Positions 43,547 to 52,069 of a stretch of DNA of 64,000 bases are shown piece after piece. Location: positions 124,001 through 188,000 of the forward strand of contig JAKSLB010000005.1 in assembly GCA_024401435.1 (NCBI GenBank), in the 5' to 3' direction. The position numbers and the translations under genes are program-made. Within the stretch, counting starts at the first letter, position 1, and each line of letters opens with the position of its first letter. The notes under the pieces are model-generated. The model did no database searches, was not told where the DNA came from, and was given only the letters and a program-made list of their open reading frames with translations. The DNA is from Paludibacteraceae bacterium (GTDB taxonomy: Bacteria > Bacteroidota > Bacteroidia > Bacteroidales > Paludibacteraceae).

Positions 43547-46500
43547 TTGAAAAGGAAACAATTATATTTTCTTCTGCTTTCAGTCGCATTGCTACTTGTT
43601 GGATGCGATATGAAGAAAAATACAGCTTTTAATAGAAAGTATCAGGCTCTTAATACACGTTATAATGTTTATTATAATGCAAAAGAGTCATTTAAAAAGG
43701 GGTATAAAAAGATTGATGAAAGTTTTGCCCCAGATTATTCTCATATTATTCCTGTCTTTTCGGTAAGCGACCAATCAACTCAGGGGGTTGCAAAAGGTGA
43801 TATGAATAGAACTGTTGAAAAGTGTGAATTGGCAGTTCAAGAACATTCGATGCAAAAAAAACCGAAGAAGAAATATGAAAAAATGCGCGATCCTGCTTAT
43901 GTTGCCTTCTATAACCAGGAGGAGTTTAATTCATATATGGACGAGGTGTGGATGTTGATGGGACAAGCTAAGTTTTATTCTAATGATTATTTGGCTGCTT
44001 CTGCCACATTCACTTATGTGATTAAACATTTCTCGGGAGATGATAAGTTGGTTCTTCAGGCTTCTATTTGGAAAGCTCGCTCTTTGAAGGAACTCGGGTG
44101 GTTGTATGAGGCTGACGAAATTATGAATAAGATAGATGAGGAAGAACTACCTTATGATGTTGAAAACCTTTATCATGGTGCTCGTGCTGATTTGTATATG
44201 GTTCACAAAGAGTATGCTTTGGCTTTACCTCATTTGCTGAAAGCTGTAGAGACAGAGAAGGATAGAGTGCAACGTACTCGTTTTAATTTTGTGATTGCTC
44301 AAATTTATCAGTTACAAGGTGATAAGGAAAAAGCGTATACTTATTACGACAAAGTAATAAAGGCAAACCCTAATTATCAAATGACATTTAATGCAAATAT
44401 TTTACAAACAGAGGTGGTGTCTGGTTCTTCTGCAGATTTGATAAAACGTTTGCAAAAAATGGCTAAAAATCGTAATAATGCAGATTATTTGGATCAAATT
44501 TATTACGCTATGGGTAATATATATTTGTCTAAATCTGATACGGCTAAAGCATTGGAATATTATCAAACATCTGCAGATACAAGCGTTCGTAATGGATTGG
44601 AAAAGGCTCAAACATTGATAACAATGGGTGATATCTATTACAATAAGAAAGATTATGTGAAGGCTCAACCTTGCTTTTCGGAAGCGTCGTCTATCATAGA
44701 CCAAAAGCATGACGATTATCTTAGAGTCTCTCGCTTGTCTGTTATGTTGGATGAATTGGTCCAAAATTACGATGTTTATAAGTTACAAGATAGCTTGTTG
44801 ACATTGTCTGTTGCCTCTAAACCAGAATTGTCTGCTGCAATTAGTCGCGCTATCCAAAAAGTGGTGGATGAAGAACGAAAAGAACGTGAACGTTTGGAGA
44901 GAGAAAGAGAAGAACAAAAGCAACTAGAACTGGAAATAGAAAATATGGCAGTGATGGATAGTCGTGCCTTAGGAATGAACCAGGGTAGTTCATGGTATTT
45001 TTATAATAAAAGTACAGTAGATAAAGGAAAATTGGAATTCCGTAAGAAATTCGGTCAACGTCGTTTGGAAGATAACTGGAACCGTCGCAATAAAACAATT
45101 ATGGTTTTCGCAGAAGAAGATTTGGCTGATAAGGTGGATATGGAGTCTATGGGACTTGTCTCTGGCGATTCTATAAAAACAGATACGGAGTTTGGTGATC
45201 GTACGATGCCTGCTGACCAGAATCCTAAACGACCAGAATTCTATTTGAGACAAATTCCATTTAATGAGGATCAGAAACTTGTGGCTCATGAGGAGTTGTC
45301 GAACTCTCTTTTCAATATGGCTGTCGTTTATGATGAAAAGTTGCAAGATTATCCAAAAGCTTTGGAAACATATGAGGAGTTTATTCGCCGTTATCCAAAT
45401 GATCCAAGAGCTGCTGATGCGTACTATTGCTGCTATCGAATTGCTGGTAAGGAAAAAGATAATCAGTTGGCTGATCGGTATAGATCTAATTTGATTGCTG
45501 AATATCCACAAAGTAAATATGCTAAAATTCTTTCTAATCCAGATTTCAAAGAAAAATTGGAAAGAATGCAGGTGGAACAGGATTCCCTTTATCAGTTAAC
45601 ATATGCTGCTTATCTAAAGGGTGAGTTTGATACTGTAAAGCAATATACTCATTATATGGAGGCAAATTACCCAGTTTCTTCTTTAATGCCAAAATTCTTG
45701 TTGCTGAATTCTTTGAGTATAGGAAAAACAATGGATAAGGATACTTTTGCTGCTGCATTGAACAATTTGTTAGAACGATATCCATCAAGTGACGTTTCTT
45801 CTATGGCAAAAGATATTCTTGCGCTGATTAATCAAGGAAATATTCCGTCAGAAGGAACCAATGTCGGTGGATTGTTAGCACTTCGTGAAGAGTCTAGAAA
45901 AGAAGAGGCTGCAGAAATGGGTGTTGTTGTAAATGATGGATTTACGGTTAGTTACCAAACCCCTTACTTATTTAAATTGTTGACAGACACAACGAAGGTT
46001 GACCAAAACAAATTGTTGTATGAAACGGCTATGTACAACTTTACAAAATTCTTAATCAAGGATTTTGATTTGAATAGTCAAAAAGGAATGTTAACAGTTT
46101 CAGGTTTGGATAACTATGATGAGGCATTGTGGTACATAAATGGTATTATTGCCGATGAGGGGATCCAAAAATTATTGTCGGGCACAGATTACAAGTATTT
46201 GCTGATCACACCAGAAAATTTGGATTTGATTGGTAAGGGTTACACCTTGGAACAATATGAACAATTCTATAAAGATAGTATTATGACTCGCAAACGTAAT
46301 AATAAAGTTTCTGTAGAATTGATTGATGAGAATAAGATGGCGGAAACAGATAGTGTGTCTGCTCAACCTGTGGAGAAAGATGTGAATAATACTCTTCAGA
46401 ACGTTATCGAGCAAAAGAAAGAAACAGTAACCCCTGAACCATCTAATAAGATAGAGCCTACAGAGAAACTATCAGATGAAAAGCAAGGAACAGAGGTACA

Positions 46501-46984
46501 GACTCCTCAAACTCCAGAACCAAAGAAGGATTCTATTGCTTCAAATGTATCACAACCTGCACAACCTGCAGAACCAGAAAAACCGAAAAAAGAATTGAAG
46601 AAATATAAGGGACTTTACACTTATGATCCTTCTGCTGCTCATTATTTCGTTATGATTGTCAATACAGGTAAGGTCGACTCTGAGACTGTATTAGCAGCTA
46701 TCAACAAATATAATTCAACCAATCATGCATTGTTGAATTTGAATGCTGTAGAAACATCTTCGAAAGATTTCCCTCAAATGTTTGTTGTCGGTTCATTATC
46801 TTCTGCGGATTTGTCCATCTCTTATTTGAAACAAGTGGTGAAGAGCCAAGAGATAAAGAGTGCTTTTGGAAATGTTCCGTATCGTAATATTATTATAACG
46901 AAAGAAAATTTAGAGGTGTTGAAGACGACAGGAAATATTAATGTTTATATGGAATTATATAAGCGTCTTTACTTGAATCGCTAA
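43547..46984 (+). CDS. porW: Type IX secretion system lipoprotein PorW/SprE
   Basis: The only start that keeps a signal peptide is TTG at 43547, because an in-frame stop lies two codons upstream. It yields MKRKQLYFLLLSVALLLVGC with a clear lipobox. The 1145-residue protein opens with the PorW/SprE signature (NRKYQALNTRYNVYYNAKESF). TPR repeats follow at about 115-380 (AKFYSNDYLAASATFTYVI, ALPHLLKAVETEKD, KALEYYQTSADTS), then an acidic coiled coil (RKERERLERE, about 445) and more TPR-like repeats (about 585-760). Then comes a Pro/Glu linker and repeated C-terminal domains (YDPSAAHYFVMIVNTGKVD). SprE/PorW links T9SS parts and is needed for secretion or gliding in known species. The porX gene follows 18 bp later. 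Confidence 0.9.
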   Translation: MKRKQLYFLLLSVALLLVGCDMKKNTAFNRKYQALNTRYNVYYNAKESFKKGYKKIDESFAPDYSHIIPVFSVSDQSTQGVAKGDMNRTVEKCELAVQEHSMQKKPKKKYEKMRDPAYVAFYNQEEFNSYMDEVWMLMGQAKFYSNDYLAASATFTYVIKHFSGDDKLVLQASIWKARSLKELGWLYEADEIMNKIDEEELPYDVENLYHGARADLYMVHKEYALALPHLLKAVETEKDRVQRTRFNFVIAQIYQLQGDKEKAYTYYDKVIKANPNYQMTFNANILQTEVVSGSSADLIKRLQKMAKNRNNADYLDQIYYAMGNIYLSKSDTAKALEYYQTSADTSVRNGLEKAQTLITMGDIYYNKKDYVKAQPCFSEASSIIDQKHDDYLRVSRLSVMLDELVQNYDVYKLQDSLLTLSVASKPELSAAISRAIQKVVDEERKERERLEREREEQKQLELEIENMAVMDSRALGMNQGSSWYFYNKSTVDKGKLEFRKKFGQRRLEDNWNRRNKTIMVFAEEDLADKVDMESMGLVSGDSIKTDTEFGDRTMPADQNPKRPEFYLRQIPFNEDQKLVAHEELSNSLFNMAVVYDEKLQDYPKALETYEEFIRRYPNDPRAADAYYCCYRIAGKEKDNQLADRYRSNLIAEYPQSKYAKILSNPDFKEKLERMQVEQDSLYQLTYAAYLKGEFDTVKQYTHYMEANYPVSSLMPKFLLLNSLSIGKTMDKDTFAAALNNLLERYPSSDVSSMAKDILALINQGNIPSEGTNVGGLLALREESRKEEAAEMGVVVNDGFTVSYQTPYLFKLLTDTTKVDQNKLLYETAMYNFTKFLIKDFDLNSQKGMLTVSGLDNYDEALWYINGIIADEGIQKLLSGTDYKYLLITPENLDLIGKGYTLEQYEQFYKDSIMTRKRNNKVSVELIDENKMAETDSVSAQPVEKDVNNTLQNVIEQKKETVTPEPSNKIEPTEKLSDEKQGTEVQTPQTPEPKKDSIASNVSQPAQPAEPEKPKKELKKYKGLYTYDPSAAHYFVMIVNTGKVDSETVLAAINKYNSTNHALLNLNAVETSSKDFPQMFVVGSLSSADLSISYLKQVVKSQEIKSAFGNVPYRNIIITKENLEVLKTTGNINVYMELYKRLYLNR

Positions 46985-47002
46985 TCATAAAAGAGGAAAT
47001 GT

Positions 47003-48553
47003 ATGAAGAAAGATAGAATATTATGGGCGGATGATGAAATTGATTTGTTAAAAGCACATGTTCTATTCCTCGAGTCAAAGGGATATGAGGTAGTATGTGT
47101 GAATAATGGGGAAGATGCGGTTCAGGTTTCATCGGAAGAACATTTCGACATTATTTTCCTGGATGAGAATATGCCTGGCATGAGTGGATTGGAAGCCTTG
47201 TCCTTGATTAAGGAAAAGGATACAATGGTGCCTGTTGTGATGATTACGAAAAGTGAAGAGGAAAATTTGATGAATCAGGCAATAGGGAAAAAAATAGCGG
47301 ATTATTTAATTAAACCTGTTAATCCGAATCAAATCCTGTTGTCTATTAAAAAGAATGTCAATAAACGAGAAATTATTTCTTCAACAACTACGGATGGCTA
47401 TCGTTCTGAATTTGGTAGAATCGGAATGCAAATTAATGATTCTTTTACCTACCAAGATTGGATGGAAGTCTATAAAAAGTTGGTCTATTGGGAATTAGAG
47501 TTAGAGCAAACGGAGAACCAAATGTCGGATGTTCTTAAAATGCAGAAAGAAGAGGCTAATTCAACGTTTGTGAAATTCATAAAGAAAAATTATGAGGATT
47601 GGTTCACGGAGGGGTGTGAAAGACCTTTGTTAAGCCATGAGATATTTAAGAAAAAATTATTCCCTTTGTTGAATAAAGAAGAGTCTATATTCTTTATTGT
47701 GTTTGATAATTTTAGATTCGATCAATGGCGTATTGTGAGAGAATTGTTACATGATGATTTTATGGTAGAGACAGAGGATATGTACAGCTCTATTTTGCCT
47801 ACTGCCACACAATATGCACGTAATGCAATCTTCTCGGGTTTGTTGCCTCTGCAAATACAGAAAATGTTCCCTCAATATTGGGTGGAAGAAGAGGAAGAAG
47901 AGGGAAAAAATAATTTTGAAGAGGAATTGATTCGTACCCAAATCGAGCGTTTTAGAAAGAAATACACATTTTCATATCACAAGATAAATGATTCTGGATC
48001 TTGTGAAAAATTGATTGCCGAATTCCCTCAATATTCGAAAAATCAGTTGAATGTAGTGGTGTTCAATTTCGTGGATATGTTATCACATGCACGTACAGAT
48101 TCAAAAATGATTCGAGAGTTAGCGTCGACAGAAGCTGCTTATAGATCATTGACCAAATCATGGTTCCAACATTCTCCAATTGTTGATTTTTTCCATTTGC
48201 TGGCAGAGAAAAAAATGAAGGTGATGATTACGACAGATCATGGAACTATAAAAGTTGATAATGCAATTAAGGTGATCGGAGATAGAAATACAAATACGAA
48301 TTTACGATACAAGGTTGGTAAAAATTTGGATTATAATGCGAAGGAAGTTTTTGTGATTAAACAGCCAGATAAGGTTGGATTGCCTTCTCCTAATGTGAGT
48401 TCTTCTTACATATTTGCTGGAAATGATGATTTCTTTGCTTATCCTAATAACTATAATTATTACGTTTCATATTTCAAAAATACATTCCAGCATGGTGGCA
48501 TTTCATTAGAAGAAATGTTTGTCCCTTTGGTTACATTAATTTCCAAAAAATAA
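47003..48553 (+). CDS. porX: T9SS response regulator PorX (receiver plus PglZ domain)
   Basis: The 516-residue protein begins with a receiver domain: ILWADDEIDLL (acidic pocket), IIFLDENMPGMSG with phospho-accepting Asp (about 53), MITKSEEE with the conserved Lys, and DYLIKPVNP. After a helical linker a PglZ/alkaline-phosphatase-like domain runs from about 200: IFFIVFDNFRFDQWRIVREL, TATQYARNAIFSGLLP, FNFVDMLSHART and VMITTDHGTIKV carrying metal-binding Asp/His residues. This pairing is characteristic of PorX, which with a PorY-type kinase controls T9SS genes and has phosphodiesterase activity in studied species. It is 18 bp after porW, hence co-transcribed. Confidence 0.94.
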   Translation: MKKDRILWADDEIDLLKAHVLFLESKGYEVVCVNNGEDAVQVSSEEHFDIIFLDENMPGMSGLEALSLIKEKDTMVPVVMITKSEEENLMNQAIGKKIADYLIKPVNPNQILLSIKKNVNKREIISSTTTDGYRSEFGRIGMQINDSFTYQDWMEVYKKLVYWELELEQTENQMSDVLKMQKEEANSTFVKFIKKNYEDWFTEGCERPLLSHEIFKKKLFPLLNKEESIFFIVFDNFRFDQWRIVRELLHDDFMVETEDMYSSILPTATQYARNAIFSGLLPLQIQKMFPQYWVEEEEEEGKNNFEEELIRTQIERFRKKYTFSYHKINDSGSCEKLIAEFPQYSKNQLNVVVFNFVDMLSHARTDSKMIRELASTEAAYRSLTKSWFQHSPIVDFFHLLAEKKMKVMITTDHGTIKVDNAIKVIGDRNTNTNLRYKVGKNLDYNAKEVFVIKQPDKVGLPSPNVSSSYIFAGNDDFFAYPNNYNYYVSYFKNTFQHGGISLEEMFVPLVTLISKK

Positions 48554-48576
48554 TTTTAAGGAATTGAATATGTTTA

Positions 48577-48584
48577 TATTTTTG
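48577..48584 (+). promoter_or_regulatory. -7 promoter box (TATTTTTG) for the tandem paralogues
   Basis: TATTTTTGC fits TAnnTTTG, 24 bp after porX and 48 bp before the next ATG. Confidence 0.45.
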
Positions 48585-48632
48585 CATAAAGGTTTTGATT
48601 TTTATGTCGGTTTAAAATAAATAATAAGTGAT

Positions 48633-49748
48633 ATGAGAAAATTTTTATTGACTTTAGTAGTAGGACTTGGTTTTGCCTCATCAATGATGGCACAGTCTCC
48701 AGACAAAAATAGTATGGGTTTCTTTTCGATTCCAGGCTATCCTTATTGCCATATGCAAAGTACATCAGAAACTTATGCCATTGTAACTGATCGTATTGTT
48801 CCATTGACATCGACGAACTCTTATATTGGTAGCGCATTAAATATGGGTGTTACTTATTTGGAACGAGTTTCGGCTCCAGATGGTGCAGATTTTGTGATTT
48901 CTGTTGATAATGTGTATGAAAACAGATCTTCTGTTGATGTGGTGGATCCAGACAAAAAACGTCCTGCACCAAGAAACCAGACAAAACAATCTGCTGTGTT
49001 GTTGGAAATCGGTAGATTCAAAATTTATGATACTCCAAAATCAACGTCTACAACACCAGCTCCTCAAGGACCTCGTAAGTTTCTTGCAAAACAAACAATA
49101 GAAATGGGATTTACAGTTCAAGTCATCAATCAAGCGAATGGTGGTGAAGGAGAGGTTGTTTTTACAGATACAATTAATGTGTTGAAAGATATTGAATCTG
49201 ATCGTTTCCCTAATCCAGATGCTGCTAAGGAAGATTTGAAAAACAGAACTAAAGATTTCACATTGAAATCTGTTATGAAAGAGTACCAATCTTTCTTGGC
49301 TAAAGTTGTGGGTGCTTCTCCTATATCGGTTAACTTTAAAATTTACTCTGTAAGAACAAAAAAGAAATGCACTATAGATTATTCTGATATCAATAATGCT
49401 TATACTAGTTTTGTTGAAGCATACGAATTTATCAAGAAACGTCATGGTCAAATTGATAAGTTTAAAGCTATGGCAGCACCTTCTGTAACTGTATGGGAAG
49501 AGAACTTGAAACAAGCTAATTTGACTGATAATACGGCAAAGGTAAATAAAGAGATCGCAGCTGCATTGTATTATAATATGGCTGTATATTCTGCATTGAT
49601 TAAAGATTATCAGGCTAGTTATGAATACTTCATTAAGGCTGATGAAACAGATTTAGGCTTTGGCGATGCTTTGCAAATGTCTAAGTTAGCCCAAACTTGG
49701 ATAAAAACAGTGGAGGCTTATAATAAGAGAATGGGCATTGCAAAATAA
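48633..49748 (+). CDS. Exported protein of unknown function, copy 1 of a tandem pair
   Basis: The 371-residue protein has a signal peptide (cut after MMA, mature Gln). Then come a segment FFSIPGYPYCHMQSTSETYAIVTDRIVPLTS, shared with copy 2, a beta-rich middle (FTVQVINQANGGEGEVVFTDT) and a helical C-terminal half from about 245. That half has KKKCTIDYSDINNAYTSF and a TPR-like tail (IAAALYYNMAVYSALIKDYQASYEYFIKADE). I do not recognise a named family. It is probably periplasmic or outer-membrane associated. It follows porX by about 80 bp but has its own promoter box, so a T9SS link is only positional. Confidence 0.75.
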   Translation: MRKFLLTLVVGLGFASSMMAQSPDKNSMGFFSIPGYPYCHMQSTSETYAIVTDRIVPLTSTNSYIGSALNMGVTYLERVSAPDGADFVISVDNVYENRSSVDVVDPDKKRPAPRNQTKQSAVLLEIGRFKIYDTPKSTSTTPAPQGPRKFLAKQTIEMGFTVQVINQANGGEGEVVFTDTINVLKDIESDRFPNPDAAKEDLKNRTKDFTLKSVMKEYQSFLAKVVGASPISVNFKIYSVRTKKKCTIDYSDINNAYTSFVEAYEFIKKRHGQIDKFKAMAAPSVTVWEENLKQANLTDNTAKVNKEIAAALYYNMAVYSALIKDYQASYEYFIKADETDLGFGDALQMSKLAQTWIKTVEAYNKRMGIAK

Positions 49749-49772
49749 CAAAGGTTTAAAATTTATATAAAA

Positions 49773-50888
49773 ATGAAGAAATTTTTTATAGTATCTTTAA
49801 TGACTCTATGCTGTGCTGTATCGTTGATGGCTCAGAGTTCAGACAAACATCATTTGGGTTTTTTTCAAGTGCCAAATTACCCTATTGTTAAAATGCAATC
49901 TAATAATGAAACGTATGCTATTGTAACTGATAGAATCGTTCCGTTGACATCAGACAATTCATATATAGGTCAATATATGAATTTGAGTTGTAACTATTTG
50001 TCAAGAGTGTCTTCTCCTGATGGCGCTGATTTTATTATTTCTGTTAGTAATGTTGCTACGTCAACAACTACTCCTGAAGTATATCATGTTTCAAAAAAAC
50101 GACCAACGTTGCCTTCTAAGATTACCTCAACGGGGAAAGTAGAAAAAAACACTTTCTCCAGTTTTAAATATACATCTGATTTAAATCCCTTGAAATCATC
50201 TTCTCTGCATTCAGAATATTCTTTTGTTGCAATACAAACGAGAACGATTCAGTTTAATGTTGAAGTGATAAATCAACAAAACGGAGGTGAAACAGTTTTC
50301 CAAGATACTGTTTATGCTTGTATTGGAATTGAATGCAATCCACAAGAAAATGGTGAAGAAGCAAAAAAAACGGTGACAAAAGATTTGGAAAGGTTCACAC
50401 TTAAAACTGTAATGACTCAATACGGAAAGTTCTTGTCTTCTATATTGGGGGGGGCTCCAACAACAGTTAACTTTAGAGCTTTTAGTGTTAATGTAAAGAA
50501 AAAATGTACGATTGATTATTCCGATATCAATAATGCATATACTAACTTTGAACAAGCTTATGAATTCCTAAAAAAACGTCAAAGCAAAATAGACAAATTT
50601 AAGGAAATGGCTGAGCCTTCGGTAAAAGTATGGTTGGATAATTTGAGTCAAGCTAATTTGACAGACAAAACAGCTAAGGTTAATAAAGAGGTTGCTGCTG
50701 CATTGTATTATAATATGGCAGTTTACTCAATTTTAATTAAGGATTTTAAGGCCAGTGCTGATTACTTTACCAAAGCTGATCAAGCAGATTCTGGCTTTGA
50801 TAATGCTTCTGCTATGGCCAAAATGGCTGAAAATTGGAAAAAAGATCAAGAAGAATACGAAAAAAGAATGGCTGAAGTAAGTAAATAA
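49773..50888 (+). CDS. Exported protein of unknown function, copy 2 of a tandem pair
   Basis: Also 371 residues, with a signal peptide (cut after SLMA, mature Gln), and clearly homologous along its full length to the gene 24 bp upstream. Shared blocks include ETYAIVTDRIVPLTS, SPDGADFIISVSNV, KKKCTIDYSDINNAYT, VAAALYYNMAVYSILIKD. The least similar part is about residues 115-165, where this copy has a Ser/Thr/Lys-rich insert. The pair arose by tandem duplication with divergence. The C-terminal half has TPR-like helices. Function unknown. A terminator follows. Confidence 0.75.
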   Translation: MKKFFIVSLMTLCCAVSLMAQSSDKHHLGFFQVPNYPIVKMQSNNETYAIVTDRIVPLTSDNSYIGQYMNLSCNYLSRVSSPDGADFIISVSNVATSTTTPEVYHVSKKRPTLPSKITSTGKVEKNTFSSFKYTSDLNPLKSSSLHSEYSFVAIQTRTIQFNVEVINQQNGGETVFQDTVYACIGIECNPQENGEEAKKTVTKDLERFTLKTVMTQYGKFLSSILGGAPTTVNFRAFSVNVKKKCTIDYSDINNAYTNFEQAYEFLKKRQSKIDKFKEMAEPSVKVWLDNLSQANLTDKTAKVNKEVAAALYYNMAVYSILIKDFKASADYFTKADQADSGFDNASAMAKMAENWKKDQEEYEKRMAEVSK

Positions 50889-50908
50889 TTGTTTGCGGAA
50901 AAGTATAA

Positions 50909-50947
50909 AATAACGGGTGTTTTTGATAACATCCGTTATTTTTTTAT
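50909..50947 (+). terminator. Intrinsic terminator between convergent genes
   Basis: AATAACGGGTGTT pairs with AACATCCGTTATT (one G-U pair) and is followed by seven T. A-rich sequence on the other side may help termination of the minus-strand kinase gene. Confidence 0.9.
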
Positions 50948-50976
50948 CCTAAAATAGTTATTAAAACTAATAATGA

Positions 50977-51804
50977 TTATTGATGGTATTTGATTAATCC
51001 GTCAATAGGACTTTTTTCAATAATGGTAATAGCCCTGTTGTCTTGTCTCGCTACATCTAATAATTCTTCTTGAAAATAATAAGCAATGGAACCGACAAGT
51101 CCGATAGCTAACGATTCCGGGTATTGACTAATGTTTCTAAAAAAGAAATCTTTAAAACACGTTATAAGCAATTGATGAAAATATGGCTCTTTCTTGTATT
51201 GATATATATGTTTTGAAAATTGAGCTAAAAATCGATTTGGAAAAGGTTGTTTGTAAATTTTGTCCATAATGACGGCAGGTGAGATATTTTCTTCTTGAAA
51301 AAATCTTTCTGTTATTTCAATAGGTGCTAACCCTTTTAGAATGTCACCTATGAAATTTTTTCCAAGAACAGCTCCACTGCCTTCGTCACCTAGTATAAAT
51401 CCAAGAGGAGAAACATTTTTGACGATTCCATTGCCATTATACTGACAAGAATTTGAACCGGTTCCTAAAATACATGCAATACCTTCATCGTGTTGGAAAA
51501 GAGAACGTGCAGCTCCTAAAAGATCATTATGAACTTCTATGATAGCATGAGAAAATATTTCTTGTAACGGACGTTGTACCATGTCGCATTTCTCTTTAAA
51601 AGAACATCCTGCACCATAGAAATACACTTGTTTGGTTTGTTCTCTTATCTCAATAGGACATGCGTTGGTTATCGTCGCAAGAATATCATTTTCTTTTTGG
51701 TAAAAAGGATTTATTCCTGTGGTTTGACTTTTGTATCGTATGTCGTTTTTTTTTATCCAAATAAAGTCGCTTTTTGTAGACCCACTGTCAATGATTAGTA
51801 TCAT
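50977..51804 (-). CDS. BadF/BadG-type ATPase, N-acetylglucosamine kinase-like
   Basis: The 275-residue protein is an ASKHA-fold kinase: LIIDSGSTKSDFIWI (phosphate-1 loop), YFYGAGC, EVHNDLLGAARSLF, ACILGTGSNSCQYNG (phosphate-2) and LGFILGDEGSGAVLGKNFIGDIL. This layout matches the NagK-like BadF/BadG/BcrA/BcrD group, which phosphorylates N-acetylglucosamine from peptidoglycan or chitin turnover. Exact sugar is uncertain. It stands alone on the minus strand, opposite the glycogen cluster. The 265-bp gap to the next gene holds AT-rich sequence with no obvious gene. Confidence 0.85.
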   Translation of the reverse strand: MILIIDSGSTKSDFIWIKKNDIRYKSQTTGINPFYQKENDILATITNACPIEIREQTKQVYFYGAGCSFKEKCDMVQRPLQEIFSHAIIEVHNDLLGAARSLFQHDEGIACILGTGSNSCQYNGNGIVKNVSPLGFILGDEGSGAVLGKNFIGDILKGLAPIEITERFFQEENISPAVIMDKIYKQPFPNRFLAQFSKHIYQYKKEPYFHQLLITCFKDFFFRNISQYPESLAIGLVGSIAYYFQEELLDVARQDNRAITIIEKSPIDGLIKYHQ

Positions 51805-52069
51805 GTTTTTTGATAAATTTTAATGATTTGGAGTATTTATGGAAATTCCCATAATTATAAAACAAAGTAACTATTTATTTCTTAGAAGAGCAAATGGAAG
51901 AAATTAAAATATTAGAAATATATAGAATTCCACTTTTTTTAGGGAAAAATGGAAAAAAACGAAAATAAAATGTGTTTTTTATGATAAAAATGTCTAAATT
52001 TAGAGTTTGAATGATATAGACCATTCAATTCGATGAAAGGTGAGTATTTGATTGTAAAAATTTACATAT

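Noticed and set aside
47003-48553. PglZ domain as part of a BREX phage-defence system
   Set aside because: The PglZ-like domain is fused to a receiver and follows porW, the PorX architecture; no other BREX genes are present.
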